From NCBI RefSeq assembly GCF_003337575.1, contig NZ_QPJM01000009.1:1-64000 (forward strand): a stretch of 64,000 nucleotides of DNA. The letters are read 5' to 3'. The translations under genes and the position numbers were made by a program. Positions 17,059-26,748 of the stretch are shown in pieces. The notes under the pieces were generated by a model. It saw nothing but the letters and a program-made list of their open reading frames with translations, had not been told where the DNA came from and searched no databases. Positions within the stretch are counted from its first letter, which is position 1, and each line of letters begins with the position of its first letter. This DNA is from Phyllobacterium bourgognense (GTDB lineage: Bacteria; Pseudomonadota; Alphaproteobacteria; Rhizobiales; Rhizobiaceae).

Positions 17059-17583
17059 ACTGCAGATTTATTCACTTACGTAAAGCGATCCGAATGCTGT
17101 GCAGGTCCCACCGTTGCAAGCTTCCCCCCTCGTTGCAATCAACGCCCTTGGCTGTCGGGCACGGACGCACCGGACTACGTGGCTAGACGGCAGTACGGGC
17201 CGCAGAACTATGTCCGCCAATACGTAGCAAGTCAGGAGTAGACGTGGTCGATGGTCCGTGGCCATCTCCTGAATAAGGTCCGTGAGTCGCGGCGCAAACA
17301 GCTCTCGTTTAAGAAAGTTGACTGAGCGGCTTTGCGCCCGCAATCCAGCCGTTCAGCCTGCTGCAAAAATTCCTGAAAGCTGCCGGTGACCTTATGCAGG
17401 CTGAATGTCCAGCTTTGGCGATGCTGATTTTGGCTCAGTGTCCGAAATTAGATCGATCGCGAATGGTAGCTTGTCGACGGTTCTCGCCAAAACAGGACCG
17501 TCCGCAAACGGCCCCAAGTTTGCCCGAACGACTACAATCTAGTGGTCGGGAAAAGTCCTCAGTTCCGTCGAATCCTGTGTGTC
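17059..17583. other. Intergenic region, no gene recognised
   Basis: 525 bp between two minus-strand genes. A minus-strand frame at 17068-17343 (VNFLKRELFAPRLTDLIQEM) has some protein-like character but no family I can name, and may be a relic. It holds the presumed LysR promoter. Confidence 0.35.
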
Positions 17584-18531
17584 TCACATGGGCCGAGGTT
17601 GTCGAGGTTTCCCAACCTTGCACTCGAGCGCAGCCCTGTCCCAATTACCAAGTTCAGCAGCGGCGCGATACGTGCTTTCCAAAAAGGTCATGAGCATGTC
17701 TTCTGGATTGTTGGCAAGCCGGACCGCATCATACGGCAGCAGAAATTCTCCGAGGTTTTCATCGTAATATGCGGCTTCGGGAGAAATTCTTGCAGCTGCA
17801 AAACCGGTCGGCATCGGGTATGCATAGGAATAGAATGCGGGAAAGTCGATTGCACCCCCACCTGGCCAGAAGCCAGCTGACGAGACTTCGTGGCTGTAGG
17901 CCTCGCGGGTGATCTCGTCAGGCAGGGCCGGAATACCACCTGGATGTAAGGGCGCGTGGCGACCGGAGAAGCGTGTCACGGCAATGTCAAAACTTCCCCA
18001 GAAGAGATGCACAGGGCTCACCTTGCCGAGATACGCCGTACGGAAGATCTGGAGCACGTTCGTCACTGCCACACACGCCTTGAAGAACCGTGTCACAGCA
18101 TTGGCATCGTAGGGGCGTTCCATCTTGTCTTCGGCGAACGGAATAGCCTCCGGAATCTCGTTCGGCCTGCCATGGAACTCCGGCGTCCCACCGAGAGTAC
18201 GAATGAGATCCACCGCGCGCCCATGAAAGTAGGCGACCGACATCGGCTCAAGCGAGAACCGGGCAATGCGTCCATCGGTTGCTCGTCCGACCACCTCATG
18301 GTCGATCAGATCGAGGCTCAATTCGATCCCGCCCGGTCCATCTGGTACTAGGCCGGTCGTGAAACCGCGAGCGTCAGTGTAAAGGGTCGCATGCCAGGAA
18401 TGGTTCACCCACGGTGAGCGGGCGAGCCGATATTTCCCTATGATCTGAAGATAAAGATGCAGCGCGGAACACGTACTGCGCCAAGGACCGTACGGTATAT
18501 CCGGCCACGTTTCCTGGATACATTCATTCAT
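17584..18531 (-). CDS. DUF5996 family protein
   Basis: 315 residues. Start TWPDIPYGPWRSTCSALHLY followed by QIIGKYRLARSPWVNHSWH is the characteristic opening of DUF5996 proteins. Later conserved-looking stretches are FHGRPNEIPEAIPF, SPVHLFWGSFDIAVTRFSG, HEVSSAGFWPGG and ENLGEFLLPYDAVR. No signal peptide or membrane segment is visible. The function of the family is unknown. It stands alone: 525 bp upstream lies the LysR gene of the sulfatase block, and no operon partner is visible. Confidence 0.8.
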   Translation of the reverse strand: MNECIQETWPDIPYGPWRSTCSALHLYLQIIGKYRLARSPWVNHSWHATLYTDARGFTTGLVPDGPGGIELSLDLIDHEVVGRATDGRIARFSLEPMSVAYFHGRAVDLIRTLGGTPEFHGRPNEIPEAIPFAEDKMERPYDANAVTRFFKACVAVTNVLQIFRTAYLGKVSPVHLFWGSFDIAVTRFSGRHAPLHPGGIPALPDEITREAYSHEVSSAGFWPGGGAIDFPAFYSYAYPMPTGFAAARISPEAAYYDENLGEFLLPYDAVRLANNPEDMLMTFLESTYRAAAELGNWDRAALECKVGKPRQPRPM

Positions 18532-19355
18532 TGGGCCAACCTAACTCGATGGATCTTGAATAGAACTTCCTTACCGCCCGTATCCATATCACCATAGATG
18601 CTGGCAAAGAGGAAGCTTCTTGCTGGCGGCGACGGCGTGAGGGCAAGGGGAGACGACCTCTGAAGGTCAGCTTGCGGAAACCGGCAAAGAGCCAGCCAGC
18701 GACTGACATTGAGTCGTTTGCCGAATATCCGCTTTAGCCAAATGTATTTCGAAAGCGGACCGGCAGATTTCGGCCCCATTCCGGTCATTCAAGAGCACTA
18801 ACTCAATGATTGCTATAGGGCACTTTGACTCCCCCGCCTTGAAAGAATTCGAACCGAAGACCCACCGATTCCCTTCCAATTTTACGCTTCAATACTCTGC
18901 CTCAGCAAAGTTCGCCATTTCGCGCTGACGGCCTCGAAAGCGCCCTAGATTTGGCTTCAAACATCCTCGTGGTGAGCCTTGCCGCAACAGCAGAATCCGC
19001 CCAGTATGATACGACTAGATTCGGCAGAAAGGTCGACCTCGCTCAAGATCCCACATTGGTATGGTTCGGCGATCTCGTTCTGCCGAAGCTCGGTTAGACT
19101 GCATAAAGATAATCCCGGCTATCCAGATGACGAAGCATTTGGACGGATAAGCGCGGAGTGGATCTGGCAATCATCAGAGATTGGATCTCGCAGGCATCCT
19201 GTAGTTGAATCAACACCAACCTGCCGGTAGCATATTTTCTATTGATTGAGCATATTACAGGATAACAGTTTCGCTCTCACCTGGAAGAGAGGATGTGATT
19301 GCTCGTGGCAACTGAGAGGCTCCACTAGGTTCTTGGTCGAACAAAGGAGCCCGGA
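18532..19355. other. 824-bp region without recognised genes
   Basis: Only short frames of non-protein-like composition on both strands. The right end carries the promoter region and the ribosome binding site (AAAGGAG, 19343-19349) of the amino-acid ABC operon starting at 19356. Confidence 0.4.
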
Positions 19356-20192
19356 ATGTCGCCCACCAAACTCACCAAATTACTCTTCGGACTTGCTCTC
19401 TCAATCTCCGCACTAACGTCGACGCAGGCGTCCGCGGATGCCACGCTGGACCGCATCAAGGGACGCGGCACGCTGACCGTCGGCGTGATCCTGTCCGGCG
19501 CGCCCTTTGGCTATATTGACCCTAAGACGCAGGCGCAGAAGGGCTTCAATCTCGACATCGCCCAGGCGCTGGCCGATGATCTCGGCGTCAAACTCGAGAC
19601 GGTGACGGTGACGCCGCCGAACCGCGTGCAATTCCTGCAGCAAGGAAAGGTCGACATCCTGATCGCCAACATGCAATACACCGAGGACCGCGCCAAGATT
19701 CTCGATCACGTGCCGACGCCCTATGACCGCAGTGGTGGCGCGGCTGTAGTGCGCAAGGACAGCGGCCTGAAGGACTGGGCCGACCTGAAGGGCAAGCCAG
19801 TCTGCGTGTCGCAGGGCTCCAACTACACGCAGCCTCTGATGGAAGAATATGGTGCAGTTGTTAAGGCGCTTCCGAGCCAGCCGGAATCGCTGCTCGCGCT
19901 TCAGGGTGGCAATTGCGTTGCGGCCGTGCATGTCGGCGCAACAGTCGGCCTCCTGCTTCAGGATCGATCAGAAGAATGGAAGGACTATGCCATTCCCTTC
20001 CCCACCGAGCTGATCCCATCGGATTCGGTGATCTGGTTGCGCAAGGGCGAGAAGGATACGCAGGCTGCCCTGGATGCTGGCGTCAAGAAGCTGCACACGT
20101 CCGGTAAGCTGCTGGAATTCGCCAAGGCCAACCGGCTTTTAAACACCGAGTACCTGCAGCGGGCAAACAAGACGCTTTCCGCTAGCAAGTAA
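19356..20192 (+). CDS. Polar amino-acid-type ABC solute-binding protein
   Basis: 278 residues with a Sec signal peptide (KLLFGLALSISALTSTQASA). The mature part is the family 3 binding-protein fold: LDRIKGRGTLTVGVILSGAP, then GFNLDIAQALADDLGVKLE, then DILIANMQYTEDRAKILDHV, then LKGKPVCVSQGSNYTQPLME. It is first of a six-gene plus-strand operon (binding protein, two permeases, ATPase, MmgE/PrpD, monooxygenase). The usual substrates are amino acids, opines or other small amines; the downstream monooxygenase suggests a nitrogen- or sulfur-containing organic compound instead. Substrate unproven. Confidence 0.9.
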   Translation: MSPTKLTKLLFGLALSISALTSTQASADATLDRIKGRGTLTVGVILSGAPFGYIDPKTQAQKGFNLDIAQALADDLGVKLETVTVTPPNRVQFLQQGKVDILIANMQYTEDRAKILDHVPTPYDRSGGAAVVRKDSGLKDWADLKGKPVCVSQGSNYTQPLMEEYGAVVKALPSQPESLLALQGGNCVAAVHVGATVGLLLQDRSEEWKDYAIPFPTELIPSDSVIWLRKGEKDTQAALDAGVKKLHTSGKLLEFAKANRLLNTEYLQRANKTLSASK

Positions 20193-20213
20193 GCGGCGGC
20201 ACCGGCAGAGCAC

Positions 20214-20960
20214 ATGCAGGACATCAATCTCACCGACCTGTTCGTTAGTCTGACGGGCAGGCTCGGCCTGAATTACGAATTCCTCGCGACGGGATACGAG
20301 GCGCAGATCTGGCGTGATGGCTTCATCACCACGCTCTATCTGATCGCTTTGCTCATACCTGTCAGCTTGGTGGCCGGCCTGCTCTTTGCCGCCTGCCTGA
20401 CATCGGGCCGGGTCTGGCTGTCGACGCCGGTGCGGGCCTTCGTGGAAATCACCCGTAACACGCCGACGCTGGTGCAGCTGATGTTCAGCTTCCTCGTCCT
20501 CAACACCTTCGTGTCCGATCTGGTCGGCGGCGCCCAGAACAATCCGCTGTCGCCGTTCTTCTGGGTGGTCGCCGTGGTCGGCCTGCATATCGCGGCGCTG
20601 CACGCGGAGGCCATCCGCGCCGGCATCGAGGCGGTGCCGGCCTCCACCGTAGAAGCGGCGCGTGGTGTGGGCTTCAGCCAACTGCAGATCCTACAATATG
20701 TCCAGGTGCCGCTGGCCTTTCGGGCTTCTTTACCGGCGATCGTCAACAATCTGATCAATCTTGTAAAGCTGACGACGGTGGGGAATGCGATCGCGGTGAG
20801 CGAGATCACCTATGCCTCGATCATGGTCTGGACGCAGCGCGACAATGTCGTGTCGATGATGATCGTCATCCTCGCCTTCTTCAGCCTTATCAATCTGGTC
20901 GTCGCCCGTATCGGCCTGTGGGTGGAGCGCAGGCTCGCCGTTCCGGGATACGGCCTATGA
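20214..20960 (+). CDS. Amino-acid-type ABC permease (HisM/GlnP family), first subunit
   Basis: 248 residues with about five hydrophobic segments. The family motif VEITRNTPTLVQLMFSF and the EAA loop STVEAARGVGFSQLQILQYV are clear. It starts 21 bases after the binding-protein stop, and its own stop overlaps the next permease start (ATGA). It forms a heterodimeric channel with the following gene. Confidence 0.9.
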   Translation: MQDINLTDLFVSLTGRLGLNYEFLATGYEAQIWRDGFITTLYLIALLIPVSLVAGLLFAACLTSGRVWLSTPVRAFVEITRNTPTLVQLMFSFLVLNTFVSDLVGGAQNNPLSPFFWVVAVVGLHIAALHAEAIRAGIEAVPASTVEAARGVGFSQLQILQYVQVPLAFRASLPAIVNNLINLVKLTTVGNAIAVSEITYASIMVWTQRDNVVSMMIVILAFFSLINLVVARIGLWVERRLAVPGYGL

Positions 20961-21739
20961 CGGCCGCGACGCTCTTCCAACCGCGCAGGAGCAGCAAGAT
21001 CCTGCGCAATGTCGGCTTTGTAGCGCTGCCGCTCCTCGTCCTCGTCTGGTCGCTCGCCGACCTGACGCTCGGCCGCGAACTGCTCGAATGGATTCCCTAT
21101 CTTGCTTCCGGCTTCGCGATGAACATCCTCATCGCCCTGTGCGCCATGGTGCTGGGCACGCTGGTCGGGGTATTGTTCGGCATTCTCGAACTGGTGCCCT
21201 ACCGGCTGTTGCGCTATCCGGTCGTCGCCTATGTCCAGATTTTCCGCAACGCGCCGCATCTCGTGCTGATCTTCGCTACGACCTATATCTTTCCCTTCGA
21301 AATCGTCGTGTTCGGCAACTATTTGCCCTTCCCCGACTGGGTGAAGGCGGTAATCGGCCTTGCCATTCCGGCCAGCGCCTATATCGCCGAAATCACCCGC
21401 GGCGCTATCCTCTCCATCCCGACCACCCAGTGGGAGGCGGCCAAAGGCCTCGGTTTCTCGCGCAATCAGACGCTGCGCCGGATCATACTGCCGCAATGCC
21501 TGCGCCGTTCGCTACCGCCCTGGATGAACGTGGCCGCCTCGATCACCATGGGCACGGCGCTGGCCTCGCTGGTTGGTGTGCACGAACTACTGCATGCAGC
21601 GACCGATGCCAGCACTGCCGTGCGCCGGCTCGATTTCACTGTCATCGCCTATATCGTTGTGATGGCCGCCTTCTTCACGCTTTGCTACCCGATCGCCCGC
21701 CTGACGCGACGCCTGGAACGTCGCTTCAACGCGGCCTAA
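20957..21739 (+). CDS. Amino-acid-type ABC permease (HisM/GlnP family), second subunit
   Basis: 260 residues starting at the ATG that overlaps the previous stop. Hydrophobic segments include NVGFVALPLLVLVWSLADL and NILIALCAMVLGTLVGVLFG. The family motif reads AYVQIFRNAPHLVLIFATTY, and the EAA loop is TQWEAAKGLGFSRNQTLRRI. Partner of the 20214 permease; next gene is the ATPase. Confidence 0.9.
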   Translation: MTAATLFQPRRSSKILRNVGFVALPLLVLVWSLADLTLGRELLEWIPYLASGFAMNILIALCAMVLGTLVGVLFGILELVPYRLLRYPVVAYVQIFRNAPHLVLIFATTYIFPFEIVVFGNYLPFPDWVKAVIGLAIPASAYIAEITRGAILSIPTTQWEAAKGLGFSRNQTLRRIILPQCLRRSLPPWMNVAASITMGTALASLVGVHELLHAATDASTAVRRLDFTVIAYIVVMAAFFTLCYPIARLTRRLERRFNAA

Positions 21740-21751
21740 GGAATTGAGACG

Positions 21752-22537
21752 ATGAACATATCCGCCGACAATGCGATCGTCCGCCTGGAAGACGTGCATT
21801 TGTCTTTCGGCCAGACAGAGGTGCTGAAGGGAATAGACCTCACCGTCAACAGGGGTGACGCGGTCTCCATCATCGGCCCGTCCGGCTCTGGCAAGTCGAC
21901 CATCCTGCGCTGTATCAACGCGCTGGTGCAGCCGCAGAGCGGCCGCATCACCGTCAACCGCACTCGCGTCGACCAGCTGACCAGGGAGAGCGAGCGCATC
22001 GCGCTGCGCAAGCGTGTCGGCATCGTCTTCCAGCAATACAATCTGTTTCCGCACTTGACCGTCCTCGACAATATCGTGCTGGCGCCGACCCGCATTCTTG
22101 GCACCGACAGGCGCGAGGCCGAAAAGCTCGCCCGCGAACTGCTGGAAAAGGTGCGGCTTGCCGAAAAGGCAAATGCCTACCCCGGCCAGCTGTCTGGTGG
22201 CCAACAGCAGCGCGTGGCGATTGCCCGGGCGCTGGCAATGAAACCGGAACTCGTCCTGTTCGACGAGGTGACATCGGCGCTCGACCCGGAGACTGTCGGC
22301 GAAGTATTGTGGGTGATCCGCGATCTCATTCGCGACGGCATGACCAGCATTCTCGTGACGCATGAAATGCGCTTTGCCGAGGAGATCAGCGACACCGTCG
22401 TCTTTACCGAGAACGGCCGCATCATTGACCAGGGCTCGCCGGAGCAAATCTTCCACAGCGCAGACAATCCTCGTGTGCGCCAGTTCGTCAGCGGACTTTC
22501 CGGGCGTGGCCCAGTGCGCGACGGCGAAGGCATCTAG
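21752..22537 (+). CDS. Amino-acid-type ABC transporter ATPase (GlnQ/HisP-like)
   Basis: 261 residues with a complete ATPase: Walker A GPSGSGKST, Q-loop VFQQYNLFPHLTVLDNI, signature LSGGQQQR, Walker B LVLFDEVTSALDPE and switch histidine in VTHEM. No extra regulatory domain. Good ribosome binding site (AAGGAATTGAGACG). It powers the two upstream permeases. Confidence 0.93.
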   Translation: MNISADNAIVRLEDVHLSFGQTEVLKGIDLTVNRGDAVSIIGPSGSGKSTILRCINALVQPQSGRITVNRTRVDQLTRESERIALRKRVGIVFQQYNLFPHLTVLDNIVLAPTRILGTDRREAEKLARELLEKVRLAEKANAYPGQLSGGQQQRVAIARALAMKPELVLFDEVTSALDPETVGEVLWVIRDLIRDGMTSILVTHEMRFAEEISDTVVFTENGRIIDQGSPEQIFHSADNPRVRQFVSGLSGRGPVRDGEGI

Positions 22538-22546
22538 GATTTCTTC

Positions 22547-23893
22547 ATGACCACGACAACCGCACCGCTGACCCATGCCTTTGCCGAGGCGATCGTCGCC
22601 TCCTCCCCGACGAGCAATGCCGCCGCAATTGAAGCGGCACGCACGGCAATCGTCGATTTCCTCGCCTGCACGATCGCCGGCGCGGCCGATCGCACCACCG
22701 CCGTCCTGGCCGACGCGGTCGGCGCCAACCTGCCGGGGGAAGCAATCCTGGTCGGAGCCAAGCGCCGCACCGATCCGCTGGTTGCCGCGGTAGTGAACGG
22801 TTATGCCGGTCATGTTCTAGACTATGACGACGTGCACGCCAGCGTGCGCGGCCATCCGACCACGGTGATCGTCCCCGCCCTGCTGGCGCTTGCCGCCGAG
22901 CGTGAGTTTACCGCGGACGCGCTGATCGCCTCCTATGTAGTCGGACTCGAGGCTATGGCGCGGCTCGGTCTATCCATCGGCTCCAAGCATTACGAGCACG
23001 GCTTTCATGCCACGGCGACGCTCGGCACGGTCGGCGCCGCAGCGGCGATCGCACATCTGACGCGGGCCTCGACGCAGGAAGCCGCCATTGCGCTCGGCCT
23101 CGCTGCGACGCAGTCCTCCGGGCTGCGGCTGCAGTTCGGTTATGATGCGAAACCCTATCATGCCGGCATGGCGGCGAGGTCCGGCCTGCTGTCGGCACGC
23201 TTGGCGGCGGCCGCTTTCGGCGGCGCGCCGGATTTCCTCGACAATCCAATCGGTTTCCACTCGGCCTATGCCTTCGGTGCCGAGCTCCCTGCCGCCGTGA
23301 CCGAGAACTGGGGGACCCCTTGGCAGATCGTGGCGCCGGGGCTGACCCTGAAAGCCTATCCCTGCTGCACTGCCAGCCATCCCGTCGCCTCGCTCGGCAT
23401 CGATCTGCATCGCGAAGGGCTTGTGGTGGACGCGATCGAAAGCATCACCTTCACCTATCCACCTGGCGCCGATGCTGCGCTGGTGGTGAGCAAGCCGACA
23501 AACGGCATCGAGGCTCGCTTCAGCCCGGAATACGTATTCTCCGCGGCGCTGATCGACGGCGCCCTGCGGCTCGACCATTTTGACGACCGGCCGGTGCAGC
23601 CGCATCTGATGGCGCTGGCCGGTCGCGCCGGCCGTCGCCATGACGAGACTGCGCCGCGCATGTCCAGCGATCCGAAGACCCGGTTCGTGATCCTCGATAT
23701 TGCGCTTCGCGACGGTAGCACGGTCACCCGCCGTTTCGACGGTCTGCCGGGCGTGGCCGATCCAACCGAAAAGTTCCGCGACGTGACTGCCGGCAGCCCG
23801 GCCTTCGCCGAGATCCCCTCGCTCGTCCGCACGATGAGCAGCGCCGCCGATCTGAACCGGCTGCTGGCACTGCTCAACCAGGACACCATCTGA
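22547..23893 (+). CDS. MmgE/PrpD family protein
   Basis: 448 residues of the MmgE/PrpD family, which includes 2-methylcitrate dehydratase and related dehydratases or isomerases. Visible hallmarks are FLACTIAGA near the N-terminus, NGYAGHVLDYDDVHASVRGH (about residues 85-105), HYEHGFHATATLGTVGAAAA and KAYPCCTASHP. It begins ten bases after the ATPase stop, so it is part of the ABC operon. No methylcitrate-cycle genes are near, so a role on the imported compound, rather than propionate metabolism, is likely. The reaction is not assignable. Confidence 0.85.
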   Translation: MTTTTAPLTHAFAEAIVASSPTSNAAAIEAARTAIVDFLACTIAGAADRTTAVLADAVGANLPGEAILVGAKRRTDPLVAAVVNGYAGHVLDYDDVHASVRGHPTTVIVPALLALAAEREFTADALIASYVVGLEAMARLGLSIGSKHYEHGFHATATLGTVGAAAAIAHLTRASTQEAAIALGLAATQSSGLRLQFGYDAKPYHAGMAARSGLLSARLAAAAFGGAPDFLDNPIGFHSAYAFGAELPAAVTENWGTPWQIVAPGLTLKAYPCCTASHPVASLGIDLHREGLVVDAIESITFTYPPGADAALVVSKPTNGIEARFSPEYVFSAALIDGALRLDHFDDRPVQPHLMALAGRAGRRHDETAPRMSSDPKTRFVILDIALRDGSTVTRRFDGLPGVADPTEKFRDVTAGSPAFAEIPSLVRTMSSAADLNRLLALLNQDTI

Positions 23894-23919
23894 AAAACCA
23901 ATCGACGAAAGATTTTGCC

Positions 23920-25224
23920 ATGAGCGTCAAGAGAAAAATCCATCTCGGCCTGTTCCTGCAGGGGGCTGGCCACCACGTATCCGGCTGGCGGCATCCGCAT
24001 GCCGAGGCAGGCAGCGAGAATTTCGACCTCCTGCGGCGCGTCTCGCAGATCGCCGAGGCAGCGAAGTTCGACATGGTCTTCCTGGCCGACGGGCTAACGA
24101 GCGGTGTTGATGCGCATCCTTCGACGATCGCCCGTTTCGAACCGCTGACACTGCTGTCGGCGCTGGCGCTGGTGACCGACAAGATCGGACTTGCGGCGAC
24201 ATCATCGACGACCTATGGCGAGCCCTATCATACCGCCCGCGCTTTCTCCTCGATCGACCACCTGAGCCAGGGGCGCGCCGCCTGGAACATCGTCACAACC
24301 TCCTACGCTCGCACCGCCAACAATTTTTCGAAGGCGCATCCAAAGCATGACGAGCGTTATGCCGTCGCGGAAGAGTTCGTCGACGTGGTGCGCGGGCTGT
24401 GGGACAGTTGGGACGACGATGCCTTCGTCAAGGACAAGGAGAGCGGTGTCTATGCCGATCCGAGCAAAGTCCACGTGCTCGAACACAAGGGCAAGTATTT
24501 CTCGGTCAAGGGACCGCTCAACATCCCGCGTTCGCCGCAGGGCTATCCGATCCTGATCCAGGCCGGTTCCTCCGGGCCTGGCCAAGACCTCGCCGCGCGA
24601 ACAGCTGACGTCGTCTTCACCGCGCAGCAGAGCCTCCAAGAAGCACAGGCCTTCTACAAGAGCCTCAAGGAACGCGTCGCGCGTTTCGGGCGGCAGGGGG
24701 ACGACGTCGCTGTCATGCCGGGCTTCCTGCCAGTGATCGGCCGTACGGCGAAGGAAGCTAAGGACAAGTTGGCCGAACTCGACCAATGGACGGATCTCAA
24801 GAGCGCCATGCCGCTGCTCGAAGAACGTATTGGCCACAATCTCGCCGAGTGCGATCCCGATGGCCCGTTGCCTAACCTGCCGATCTCCGACCAGCTGCGC
24901 AGCCGCGCCGAACTCTTGACGGCTCTTGCCTGGCGGGAGAACCTGACCATTCGCCAGTTGGCCCTGCGGGTCGCGGCGGGCCGTGGCCACCACATCGTAC
25001 TTGGAACACCCGCGGAGATTGCGGACCGCATGCAACAGTGGTTCGAAGGCCGCGCTGCCGACGGCTTCAACGTCATGCCGCCCTTCTTCCCTGAGGGGCT
25101 GGAGGACTTTACTCAGCTGGTGGTACCGATTCTGCAGGAACGTGGTCTGTTCCGCACCGAATACAGTGGTTCGACGCTACGTGACCACCTCGGACTCGTC
25201 AGGCCTGCTTTGCTTTCAGTCTAG
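23920..25224 (+). CDS. FMN-dependent LLM-class monooxygenase (NtaA/SnaA/DszA type)
   Basis: 434 residues of the bacterial luciferase-like group that includes nitrilotriacetate monooxygenase NtaA and dibenzothiophene-sulfone monooxygenase DszA. The start reads IHLGLFLQGAGHHVSGWRHP. Further family stretches are FDMVFLADGL, WNIVTTSYARTANNF, DPSKVHVLEHKGKYFSVKGP and QGYPILIQAGSSGPGQDLAA. Such enzymes need a separate flavin reductase; none is present here. As the last gene of the ABC/PrpD operon it probably cleaves a C-N or C-S bond of the imported substrate. Family firm, substrate unknown. Confidence 0.88.
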   Translation: MSVKRKIHLGLFLQGAGHHVSGWRHPHAEAGSENFDLLRRVSQIAEAAKFDMVFLADGLTSGVDAHPSTIARFEPLTLLSALALVTDKIGLAATSSTTYGEPYHTARAFSSIDHLSQGRAAWNIVTTSYARTANNFSKAHPKHDERYAVAEEFVDVVRGLWDSWDDDAFVKDKESGVYADPSKVHVLEHKGKYFSVKGPLNIPRSPQGYPILIQAGSSGPGQDLAARTADVVFTAQQSLQEAQAFYKSLKERVARFGRQGDDVAVMPGFLPVIGRTAKEAKDKLAELDQWTDLKSAMPLLEERIGHNLAECDPDGPLPNLPISDQLRSRAELLTALAWRENLTIRQLALRVAAGRGHHIVLGTPAEIADRMQQWFEGRAADGFNVMPPFFPEGLEDFTQLVVPILQERGLFRTEYSGSTLRDHLGLVRPALLSV

Positions 25225-25805
25225 CTGCGAACCACCGCTCTTGAACTGAATCGAACCGCAGACTTATGAAATACGGCATTGCGAGATTGTAGTTCCGGAG
25301 GAGACCTTATGCGATTTTTGAAGTACAGATCAGGAACAAGTTGTTGAGAGACCATCTGCAATATGCCCAGTTCTGGACGTTGCACCGTTCGCAAAGAGCC
25401 CGGCGAACCCACCGACGTGCAAACCCCGCGCTAAACACAGCAGCCGTGTTTCTGAAAGAGCGGTCAAGTGTGGTCGGTTGCCGTCAACAACCAATGCGGG
25501 ATCGGAGTTCTGAAAGAATCCATAGGAGCGTCAGCAACCCGATCGGCGGTCTGGCGAAGGCGTTAGTGCCGATCGGAGGGTTTGCGATCCGCTCGACGAA
25601 AAGCGGGCGTAGCCGGTCGGCATCCATGAAATCGGTGGACGTGAAATTCCCTTGGCGCCGATTTCTTCCTTCGGGAAGAAGCCGACAATCTGACAGCGTC
25701 GGGTATCTCGGGTCTTTCCAAGAATCATAAATACTTTCTCTGTTGCTCCTGACAAGACCGAGGCGGAACTCGGTTCCTACATGCTCTCAGCATGTTTGTG
25801 CACCG
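25225..25805. other. Region downstream of the monooxygenase, degraded
   Basis: No intact gene. Holds copy B of the dispersed repeat (25292-25335). A minus frame at 25531-25755 is protein-like in part but unassigned. Confidence 0.35.
25292..25335 (+). repeat. Dispersed short repeat, copy B
   Basis: Core CCTTATGCGATTTTTGAAG, preceded by GTTCC and followed by ACAGATC and GGAAC, so the ends form a 5-bp inverted pair (GTTCC ... GGAAC). Closest to copy C at about 40163-40209. It lies just after the 19-25 kb operon. Confidence 0.5.
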
Positions 25806-26431
25806 CTAGGTCAGTACTTGTTTTATTTGATTCAGGTCCTGGACAAATTTCATTCGTTCCGCGTTCGCAGCGGCCCTGTCGCGAATTCTGAGGATGTATG
25901 ATGGGTGAATGGTAACGAGCACCGGCGGCAGATTCTCTGGATGGAAGATCATGCCGCGGTCCTTGGTAATCCGAACGTCTTACCTCTTAAATGCGCTGCA
26001 GCCGTCCCTCCGAGTGCAACGATAATCTTGGGCTCGATCAGTTTGAGTTCGCTGCGTAGCCACCAGGAGCAGCGTTGTATTTCGCCGGCATTGGGCTTCG
26101 AATGGAGCCGACGCTTGCCGCGCTGTGTGGACTTGAAATGTTTGACCGTATTGGTGATATAACAGCGATCCCGATCAATGCCAGCCATGATCAAGGATGC
26201 ATTCAAAATAGCGCCCGCAGGCCCGACAAATGGGCGCCCGACGACGTCTTCCCTGTCGCCCGGTTGCTCGCCGACCAGAACGACATCTGCCTGTTCTGGC
26301 CCCTCGCCAAAGACCGTCTGAGTGGCATGCTTGTAGAGATCGCATCGTTTGCAATGTTGTGCTTGGCCGTTGAGTTCGCCCAATGATTTGGCGCTTGCTG
26401 TTTCGCCTTCTATAAGATCAGGCTTGTTCAT
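25806..26431 (-). pseudogene. UdgX-type uracil-DNA glycosylase, frameshifted near the C-terminus
   Basis: The first 160 codons give a [4Fe-4S] uracil-DNA glycosylase superfamily protein: HCKRCDLYKHATQTVFGEGP, then VGEQPGDREDVVGRPFVGP, then GKRRLHSKPNAGEIQRC. The KRR-(I/L)-H loop is the recalled mark of UdgX, whose histidine (here H110) forms a covalent link with uracil-DNA. After FGLPRTAA a stop occurs at 25949, but the expected tail (RGMIFHPENLPPVLVTIHPS, then YILRIRD) continues in the next frame to a TAG at 25806. Loss of one base near 25970 explains this. It is either a recent pseudogene, since the rest is well preserved, or a sequencing error. Confidence 0.75.
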
Positions 26432-26748
26432 GGCGGTTACATCGTAGTGGTGAGCAATTCTGAGTTCTAACGCGGCAGGCCTGCGCAGGTTCCCCTCGAC
26501 TGTCCGGGCACAGCGGGACCTTCACGATTGCACTAGAAAATCTGCTGGTGGAGCAATTGAGACCGCAAACGCGATGCCGCGAAATTAGAAGAGCCGAAAA
26601 GATCACGACAAATGTAGTGACCTTAGTATCGAAAGCCCAGCATCATTCGCTGTCGCTTTCGCTACGGCACATGCGAATTTTCCGCCCGGTTGTTAAGACG
26701 TTCAGCATGACCTAACGCTTTGCCGCTCCGTAGGCGCGCAACTTATCG
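26432..26748. other. Intergenic, nothing recognised
   Basis: About 315 bp upstream of the UdgX relic on the minus strand; contains its presumed promoter and no recognisable coding sequence. Confidence 0.35.

Noticed and set aside
21587-22813. Long minus-strand frame (408 codons) opposite the ABC ATPase and PrpD gene
   Set aside because: Shadow of two well-supported plus-strand genes; no domain visible.
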